NCBI GenBank assembly: GCA_903944555.1
Contig: CAJASG010000702.1
Coordinates: 1 to 7,750, forward strand
DNA from: an uncultured beta proteobacterium
Lineage (GTDB): Bacteria; Pseudomonadota; Gammaproteobacteria; Burkholderiales; Burkholderiaceae_C
Reading direction: 5' to 3'
Length of the DNA stretch: 7,750 bases
Each line of letters begins with the position of its first letter. The stretch's first letter is position 1. This document shows, piece after piece, positions 1-4,759 of the stretch. The position numbers and the translations under genes were made by a program. Below the pieces are notes generated by a model. It searched no databases and had not been told where the DNA came from. It saw only the letters and a list, made by a program, of their open reading frames with translations.

Positions 1-1014
1 ATTGAGGCCGCCAGCCACATCGGCATGCGTTTTGTTGCCACGCGGGGCAGTATGAGCGTAGGACAAAGCCAGGGCGGATTGCCTCCTGACCATGTGGTGG
101 AGCGCGAAGACTTTATTCTGAAAGACACCCAGCGCCTGATCGAGCGCTACCACGACACCGCCCATAGCGCGATGGTCAACGTGGCGGTGGCGCCCTGCTC
201 CCCTTTCAGCGTGAGCCGCGACCTGATGCGTGAATCGGCGCTGCTGGCGCGCTCTCTGGGCGCCCGCCTACACACCCACCTGGCCGAGAACGACCACGAC
301 CTGGCCTACTCGCGCGAAAAGTTCAACTGCACACCCACCCAATACGCCCAAGACCTGGGCTGGCTGGGCCATGACGTGTGGCACGCCCACTGCGTGAAGC
401 TGGACGACGAGGGCATCAGCCTGTTTGCCGCCACCCGCACCGGCGTGGCCCACTGCCCGTGCAGCAATATGCGGCTGGCCAGCGGCATTGCCCCCGTGCG
501 CCGCATGCTCAATGCGGGCGTGCCGGTGGGGCTGGGCGTGGACGGCAGCGCCAGCAACGACGCCGCGCACATGCTGAACGAAGCGCGACAGGCGATGCTG
601 CTGGCGCGCGTGGGCCGTGCCATGCAGCCGCCCGAAGTGCGCACGTTGGCCAACGGTGAACGCCGTACCTTCTTTGGCTGCGACCTGGGGCCCGCCGAGA
701 TGACGGTGCGCGACGCCCTGAGCGTTGCCACCCGCGGCGGCGCTCAGGTGCTGGGGCGCAGCGACATCGGCCACCTGGCCGTGGGCATGTGCGCCGATCT
801 GGCGCTATTCAACCTGAACACGCTGGGCTTTGCCGGCGGTGCTGTGCACGACCCCGTGGGTGCCTTGCTGCTGTGCGCCAGCCCGCAGGCCGACTACACA
901 GTAGTCAACGGCCGGGTGGTGGTGCGCCAGGGGCAACTCACCACCGTGGACCTGGGCCCGCTGGTGGAACGGCACAACACTCTAGCGCGGCAACTGGCCA
1001 CGCAGACGCTATAA
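1..1014 (+). CDS. 8-oxoguanine deaminase, amidohydrolase superfamily (5' end cut off)
   Basis: Metal-dependent cytosolic deaminase expected to convert 8-oxoguanine to urate and ammonia (purine salvage and oxidised-base clearance). The reading frame is open from base 1 and gives 337 residues; family members have about 450, so roughly 110 N-terminal residues, including the first HxH metal motif, lie upstream. Visible marks, numbered from the first residue in the window: the RGSMSVGQSQGGLPPD segment at 15-30, typical of 8-oxoguanine deaminases and the related AtzB-like group; APCSPFSV at 64-71; HTHLAE at 91-96, carrying a metal-binding His and a catalytic Glu; WHAH at 127-130; HCPCSNMRL at 151-159; and the metal-binding Asp181 in VDGSASND. 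The C-terminal region, with GHLAVGMCADLALF, rebuilds the small beta domain. The first ATG in the window (base 25) is internal and is not a start. Hydroxydechloroatrazine ethylaminohydrolase is a common alternative label. Amidohydrolase assignment is near certain; the substrate is family inference. Confidence 0.87.
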   Translation: MEAASHIGMRFVATRGSMSVGQSQGGLPPDHVVEREDFILKDTQRLIERYHDTAHSAMVNVAVAPCSPFSVSRDLMRESALLARSLGARLHTHLAENDHDLAYSREKFNCTPTQYAQDLGWLGHDVWHAHCVKLDDEGISLFAATRTGVAHCPCSNMRLASGIAPVRRMLNAGVPVGLGVDGSASNDAAHMLNEARQAMLLARVGRAMQPPEVRTLANGERRTFFGCDLGPAEMTVRDALSVATRGGAQVLGRSDIGHLAVGMCADLALFNLNTLGFAGGAVHDPVGALLLCASPQADYTVVNGRVVVRQGQLTTVDLGPLVERHNTLARQLATQTL

Positions 1015-1058
1015 AAAACGTAGCTGCCTGCGAACATTCCACGGGGGCTAGAGGCCGT
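1015..1058. repeat. Candidate dispersed intergenic repeat, possibly a weak terminator
   Basis: This 44-bp gap separates the convergent stop codons of the deaminase (1012-1014) and the acyl-CoA dehydrogenase (1059-1061). It contains GTAGCTGCCTGCG and GGGCTAGAGGCC, a combination that, from memory, recurs as a short dispersed intergenic sequence in Comamonadaceae genomes; the window holds only one copy, so this cannot be confirmed here. TAGC at 1021-1024 can pair with GCTA at 1047-1050, extended imperfectly by CC/GG pairs across a 2x2 mismatch. Read on the minus strand, this weak stem is followed by six T residues (complement of 1013-1018), so it could end the dehydrogenase transcript. The plus strand has no matching T-run. 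Confidence 0.4.
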
Positions 1059-2864
1059 TTAGGCTCCGATAAGGAAGTCGTCTGCGTGCATGTCCAGCAA
1101 GTTGGCCGCACCCGACTCCATACACACCAGGTGGCTGCGGGTGCGCGGCAGGATGCGCTGGAAGTAGAAGCGTGCCGTCTGCACCTTGGCGCGGTAGAAG
1201 CCCTCTTCGGTGGTGCCAGCGGCCAGCTGGGCGCTGGCCAACTTGGCCGCCGCGGCCCAGAAGTACGCCAGCACCACATAGCCCGAATACATCAGGTAGT
1301 CGACCGAGGCGGCGCCAACTTCTTCGGGGTTCTGCATCGCCACGGTGCCGATCTTCAGGGTCAGGCCGCCCCACTCCTGGTTGATCTCGCGCAGCGGCAC
1401 CACAAACTCCTGCAGCGCGGCATTGTCAGCCTCGGCTTGGCAAAACTGGTGCACGATCTTGGTGAACACCGCCAGCGCCTTGCCCTGGCTGGCCAGCACC
1501 TTGCGCCCCAGCAGGTCCAGCGCCTGGATGCCGGTGGTGCCTTCGTACAAAGTGGAGATACGGGCATCGCGCAGGTTTTGCTCCATGCCCCACTCGGCAA
1601 TAAAACCGTGCCCACCGTACACCTGCATGCCGTGGATGGCCGATTCAACGCCGGTCTCGGTAAGAAAGCCCTTGGCAATCGGGGTCAGCAGGGCCAGCAA
1701 CTGCTCGGCGTGGTCGCGTGCCGCCGGGTCTTTGCTGTCGGCGGCAATGTCCATCTGCTGGGCGCAAAAATACATGAAAGCACGCCCGCCCTCGGCAAAC
1801 GCCTTGGTGGTGAGCAACATGCGCCGCACATCGGGGTGCACGATGATAGGGTCGGCCGCTTTGTCCGGCGCCTTGGGGCCCGACAGGGAGCGCATTTGCA
1901 GGCGGTCGCGGGCGTAGCGGATGGCCCCCTGAAAGGCGTTTTCAGCGCTATTGAGGCCTTGCATGGCGGTGCCGATACGGGCCGCGTTCATGAAGGTGAA
2001 CATGCAGTTCAGGCCCTTGTTTTCCGCACCAATCAGGTAGCCGGTGGCTCCGTCAAAATTCAGCACACAGGTAGCATTGCCGTGGATGCCCATCTTGTGC
2101 TCGATGGAACCGCACACCACGCCATTGCGTGCGCCGACCTTGCCGTCCGCAGTGGGCAGGAACTTGGGCACGATGAACAGTGAAATGCCTTTTGTGCCCG
2201 CAGGCGCATCGGGCAGCCGGGCGAGCACGATGTGCACGATGTTTTCGGCTAGGTCGTGTTCACCAGCGGAGATGAAAATCTTGGTGCCGTTGAGGCGGTA
2301 GCTGCCATCGGCCTGGGGCTCGGCCTTGGTGCGCAACAGGCCCAGGTCGGTGCCGCAATGGGGCTCGGTCAGGCACATGGTTCCGGTCCAGACGCCCGAG
2401 GTTAGTTGGGGCAGGTAGGCATGCTTTTGGGCATCGCTGCCGTGGGCTTCGATGGTGCGCTTGGCACCGTTCGACAGGCCGGGGTACATGCCCCAGGCGT
2501 GGTTGGCCTGGCCCACCATTTCACCCAGTGACAGCGAGAGCGATCCGGGCAGCCCCTGCCCGCCAAATTCAGGCGCGGACGCTAGGCCCGGCCAGCCGCC
2601 TTCCACGTACTGGACATAGGCCTCTTTGAAGCCGGTTGGGGTGGTGACCACACCGCCCGCGCTCCAGGTACAGCCCTCCTTGTCGCCTACGCGGTTGAGG
2701 GGCGCCAGGATTTCCTGCGCGAACTTGGCGCCCTCTTCCAGCACACTTTGCACCAGGTCCGGGCTCGCCTCCTCGTAGCCCAGTGCCTGGTAGTGCTGGG
2801 GGTAGTTCAGCAGTTCGTCGCGGGCAAAGGTGATGTCGCGCAGGGGAGCGGTGTAGTGGGCCAT
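1059..2864 (-). CDS. Acyl-CoA dehydrogenase, about 600-residue type with extra C-terminal domain
   Basis: FAD-dependent enzyme that introduces the 2,3 double bond into an acyl-CoA and passes electrons to ETF; cytosolic. The 601 residues match the long subgroup that includes DmdC, rather than the roughly 380-residue short/medium-chain enzymes. Order: a short N-terminal extension (YTAPLRDITF, 4-13); N-terminal helical domain about 38-160; central beta domain with MCLTEPHCGTDL (163-174) and LNGTKIFISAGEHD (191-204), flavin-contacting motifs; C-terminal helical domain about 285-455 with QVYGGHGFIAEWGMEQ (414-429) and LYEGTTGIQALD (439-450), whose Glu441 is the likely catalytic base; then an additional helical domain about 470-595. 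The frame extends upstream to 3071, but those codons overlap the regulator gene and look non-homologous; MAHYTAPL at 2864 is the family-like start, although no clear Shine-Dalgarno precedes it. It lies 103 bp downstream of the TetR gene on the same strand. The acyl substrate is unknown; the DmdC label is often over-applied. Confidence 0.93.
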   Translation of the reverse strand: MAHYTAPLRDITFARDELLNYPQHYQALGYEEASPDLVQSVLEEGAKFAQEILAPLNRVGDKEGCTWSAGGVVTTPTGFKEAYVQYVEGGWPGLASAPEFGGQGLPGSLSLSLGEMVGQANHAWGMYPGLSNGAKRTIEAHGSDAQKHAYLPQLTSGVWTGTMCLTEPHCGTDLGLLRTKAEPQADGSYRLNGTKIFISAGEHDLAENIVHIVLARLPDAPAGTKGISLFIVPKFLPTADGKVGARNGVVCGSIEHKMGIHGNATCVLNFDGATGYLIGAENKGLNCMFTFMNAARIGTAMQGLNSAENAFQGAIRYARDRLQMRSLSGPKAPDKAADPIIVHPDVRRMLLTTKAFAEGGRAFMYFCAQQMDIAADSKDPAARDHAEQLLALLTPIAKGFLTETGVESAIHGMQVYGGHGFIAEWGMEQNLRDARISTLYEGTTGIQALDLLGRKVLASQGKALAVFTKIVHQFCQAEADNAALQEFVVPLREINQEWGGLTLKIGTVAMQNPEEVGAASVDYLMYSGYVVLAYFWAAAAKLASAQLAAGTTEEGFYRAKVQTARFYFQRILPRTRSHLVCMESGAANLLDMHADDFLIGA

Positions 2865-2889
2865 GGGTGATTTTTTCGGTTGAACGGTG

Positions 2890-2912
2890 CGGACCGCAGG
2901 TTGCGGGGTCCG
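2890..2912. other. Hairpin-forming inverted repeat in the 103-bp gap before the acyl-CoA dehydrogenase
   Basis: CGGACCGCA (2890-2898) pairs with TGCGG-GG-TCCG (2902-2912) around a three-base loop, giving nine pairs interrupted by a two-base G bulge. On the minus strand it lies between the regulator's stop and the dehydrogenase start. The bases after it on that strand contain no T-run, so it is not a standard intrinsic terminator. It could be a leader structure, an operator or chance in GC-rich DNA. The adjoining stretch 2913-2930 is AT-richer and could hold a minus-strand -10 element (TACTAT), but I see no convincing -35 partner. Confidence 0.3.
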
Positions 2913-2967
2913 AATAGTAAATTCAACAACACCCCACACGGTGTCGCGGTCTGGACAGCGAGCGTGT

Positions 2968-3594
2968 TTAAGGCCGCATCCCAGCCAGCATGGCGTGTAA
3001 AAGATGGCGGGCGTCAGCCAATGCCTCATCGGCAGGCTTGCCATCATGTGCCAAGGCCTCCACCGCACCATAGAGCAAGCCCAAAATGAGACGGGCCCGC
3101 AGGCGCGGGTCGCCAGATTGCAGCAACCCCAGGTCCTGCAAGGCGCTCACGGTCTGCACCATGGCGCCCAGGCCCTGACGCTCCCGGATTTCCAGCCAGC
3201 CTTGGGTACCCAGCACCGCAGGGGCATCGGTGAGGCCGATGCGCCGACCGGCCGGGTCCATGCCGGCTTGCAAAAAGGCGTCCATTGCCGCCAAGAACGC
3301 AGTCCAGGCATCCGCCCCTTGGGCCATGGCGCGGTCACGGGCGCGGCTGGCAAGGCGTACCAGCCCGGCATCCAGCTCCTCCGCAACCGCAGCAAACAAG
3401 CCCTTTTTGTCGCCAAAGTGGTGGTACAGCGCACCCGTGGTCACCCCCGCCTCGGCACAAATGGCGCCCAGGGACGTGGCCTCATAGCCCAGTTGACCAA
3501 ACAGCTGCCGCCCTGCGGCGCGCAGGGCGGCTTGGGTGGACTCGGCGTTGGCCTTGCGGCCATCGACCAGGGGAGTGGTTTGTGTGTGTCGCAT
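2968..3594 (-). CDS. TetR/AcrR family transcriptional regulator
   Basis: DNA-binding repressor of 208 residues, the usual size for the family. The N-terminal DNA-binding domain spans about 18-66: TQAALRAAGRQLFGQLGYEA is helix 1 and its extension, SLGAICAEAGV (41-51) supplies helix 2, and TTGALYHHFGDKKGLF (52-67) is the recognition helix and signature. The remainder is an all-helical ligand-binding and dimerisation domain with LTDAPAVLG (121-129) and LILGLLYGAVEALA (169-182), a style common in Burkholderiales regulators of unknown effector. The start is well fixed: an in-frame stop (complement of 3607-3609) lies four codons upstream with no start codon between. The gene is divergent from the DUF1304 gene and followed on its own strand by the acyl-CoA dehydrogenase. 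A palindrome 14 bp upstream of the start suggests autoregulation together with control of the divergent genes. The ligand cannot be read from sequence; an acyl-CoA is a guess from the neighbouring gene. Confidence 0.93.
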   Translation of the reverse strand: MRHTQTTPLVDGRKANAESTQAALRAAGRQLFGQLGYEATSLGAICAEAGVTTGALYHHFGDKKGLFAAVAEELDAGLVRLASRARDRAMAQGADAWTAFLAAMDAFLQAGMDPAGRRIGLTDAPAVLGTQGWLEIRERQGLGAMVQTVSALQDLGLLQSGDPRLRARLILGLLYGAVEALAHDGKPADEALADARHLLHAMLAGMRP

Positions 3595-3601
3595 TTGGGA
3601 C

Positions 3602-3630
3602 TTGTGTTACATAACGTAATTATGTATTCT
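3602..3630 (+). promoter_or_regulatory. Candidate sigma-70 promoter for the DUF1304-exporter series
   Basis: TTGTGT at 3602-3607 and TATTCT at 3625-3630 are separated by exactly 17 bp. They match 3 of 6 and 4 of 6 consensus positions, so the promoter would be modest. It would give a leader of nearly 60 bases before the ATG at 3695. The local AT-richness contrasts with the surrounding GC-rich DNA and supports a control region. The spacer is almost entirely occupied by the inverted repeat described separately. Confidence 0.4.
3608..3626. promoter_or_regulatory. Candidate TetR operator, 19-bp inverted repeat
   Basis: TACATAA (3608-3614) and TTATGTA (3620-3626) are perfect inverted repeats around the 5-bp centre CGTAA. 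The size and symmetry are typical of sites bound by TetR dimers, and such sites commonly lie between a tetR-type gene and its divergent target. Here the site sits in the 100-bp regulator/DUF1304 gap. It overlaps a candidate plus-strand promoter spacer and lies 14 bp from the regulator's start, so one bound dimer could block both directions. I see no second copy of either arm in the gap before the acyl-CoA dehydrogenase. Confidence 0.6.
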
Positions 3631-3682
3631 ATCGACTTCCGAACATCGGGTGCGCTGTGAAATGCCATCCATTCCATTTTTC

Positions 3683-3688
3683 TAAGGA
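3683..3688 (+). promoter_or_regulatory. Ribosome binding site of the DUF1304 gene
   Basis: TAAGGA ends six bases before the ATG at 3695 and is the clearest Shine-Dalgarno match in the window. It fixes the start of the small membrane protein. The neighbouring starts at 4079 and 4760 have much weaker sites. Confidence 0.75.
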
Positions 3689-3694
3689 TTTTTT

Positions 3695-4054
3695 ATGTTG
3701 ATCGCCGCCAAAGTCATCGCCGCACTGGTGCTCTTTATCCATGTGTATATTTTTCTACTGGAAACCGTGCTGTTCAAGGGCCGGGGCCGCAAGGTGTTTG
3801 GCCTGAGCAAAGAGCAGGCCGACACCATGGCACCGGCCATGTCGAACCAGGGCGCCTACAACGGTTTTCTGGCCGTGGCGCTGGCCTGCGGATTTCTAAT
3901 CCCCAATGCAGCCACCGCCCAGGCATTCACGGTCTATGGCTTGAGCTGTGTGGCCGTGGCCGGTGTCTGGGGTGCAGCCACCGTGCAAATTCGCATTCTT
4001 TTTATACAGACCGTACCCGCCGTATTGGGCCTGGCCGCGCTGTATCTGGCCTGA
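3695..4054 (+). CDS. DUF1304 family small integral membrane protein
   Basis: Inner-membrane protein of 119 residues, full length for the DUF1304 (COG3759-like) family, whose biochemical role is not established. Four hydrophobic segments are visible at about 4-26, 52-69, 76-95 and 102-118. Family-type conserved positions include His16 and Glu23 in the first helix, the NQGAYNGFLA motif (51-60) at the start of the second, and the QTVPAVLGL segment (105-113) in the last. A basic loop (KGRGRK, 28-33) after helix 1 suggests that side faces the cytoplasm. The start is set by a good ribosome binding site. The gene is first in a plus-strand series, 24 bp ahead of the exporter, and diverges from the TetR gene across a probable operator, so it is the most direct candidate target of that regulator. 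Family assignment is confident; function is unknown. Confidence 0.88.
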   Translation: MLIAAKVIAALVLFIHVYIFLLETVLFKGRGRKVFGLSKEQADTMAPAMSNQGAYNGFLAVALACGFLIPNAATAQAFTVYGLSCVAVAGVWGAATVQIRILFIQTVPAVLGLAALYLA

Positions 4055-4078
4055 TCCGCGCTTAAACTGGGCACCACC

Positions 4079-4705
4079 ATGCCCACATTTGACACCACCC
4101 TCACCTTCTTCGCCGCCTCGGTGCTGCTTGCTTTGGCGCCCGGGCCTGACAACGTATTTGTGCTGCTGCACTCCGCAGTCCATGGTCGGCGCGCTGGCAT
4201 GCTGGTGGTGCTGGGCTTGTGCTCAGGGTTGCTGTTTCATACCGCAGCCGTGGCGTTGGGGTTGGCTGCGGTGTTTGCTGCATCCGCCACCGCATTCACG
4301 GTCCTCAAACTGTGCGGCGCGGGTTATCTGGTGTGGCTGGCGTGGGGCGCCTGGCACGCACCGGTGGGCATTCAGGCGACCGGCTCCACGCCGGCCCTGT
4401 CCACACGGCAAACCTATCTGCGTGGTGTATTGATGAACCTCACCAACCCCAAGGTGGCCATTTTCTTTCTCGCGTTCTTGCCGCAGTTTGCCGACCCGGC
4501 ACGCGGAGCTCTGGCAGGGCAAATTCTGTTTCTGGGCGGCGTCTTCATCCTGGCTGCCTTGCTCACATTCGGGGCCATTGCCTACTTTGCAGCCAGCTTC
4601 GGTCAAGCGTTTCAACGCTCCTTGCGCGCGCAGGCTTGGCTGAACCGGACGGCCAGTCTGGTGTTTGTCGGGCTGGCCTTGCGCCTGGCAACAGCGCAAC
4701 GCTAA
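4079..4705 (+). CDS. LysE/RhtB family amino-acid exporter (translocator)
   Basis: Inner-membrane efflux protein of 208 residues, the normal family length, with about six hydrophobic helices. LysE/RhtB proteins export amino acids or related metabolites by proton-coupled antiport; the substrate here is not known. Diagnostic features are the N-terminal ALAPGPDNVFVLL segment (18-30), HGRRAGMLVVLGLCSG (35-50) linking helices 1 and 2, the gap loop around 93-112, and NLTNPKVAIFFLAFLPQF (120-137), the second conserved motif. The ATG at 4079 gives a family-like N-terminus, but no strong Shine-Dalgarno is seen in the 24-bp gap after the DUF1304 gene, so translational coupling is possible. The gene is followed after 54 bp by the cyclic-di-GMP enzyme on the same strand, with no recognisable terminator between. 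Family assignment is secure; co-transcription with either neighbour is inferred from spacing. Confidence 0.92.
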   Translation: MPTFDTTLTFFAASVLLALAPGPDNVFVLLHSAVHGRRAGMLVVLGLCSGLLFHTAAVALGLAAVFAASATAFTVLKLCGAGYLVWLAWGAWHAPVGIQATGSTPALSTRQTYLRGVLMNLTNPKVAIFFLAFLPQFADPARGALAGQILFLGGVFILAALLTFGAIAYFAASFGQAFQRSLRAQAWLNRTASLVFVGLALRLATAQR

Positions 4706-4759
4706 CTCCGACACAAAATTGCACTACCATGCGCCACATACCCAACCAATGGATTGCCC

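Noticed and set aside
789..2183. Long plus-strand open frame (464 codons) crossing the deaminase end and running antisense to the acyl-CoA dehydrogenase
   Set aside because: It overlaps two well-supported genes, has low-complexity Gly/Ala/His/Arg/Gln-rich composition and no recognisable domain; it is a by-product of GC-biased codon use.
1059..2864. Naming the dehydrogenase DmdC and inferring DMSP degradation
   Set aside because: The length and domain order fit that subgroup, but no other DMSP pathway gene is present and many paralogues share this architecture.
2865..3071. Upstream extension of the acyl-CoA dehydrogenase by 69 codons
   Set aside because: The extension overlaps the end of the TetR gene and shows no family-like sequence, whereas MAHYTAPL at 2864 matches the usual N-terminus of this subgroup.
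3639..3649. Small perfect inverted repeat CCGA-ACA-TCGG downstream of the candidate promoter
   Set aside because: Four-base arms are too short to separate from chance in GC-rich DNA, and the stronger 19-bp palindrome better explains regulation.
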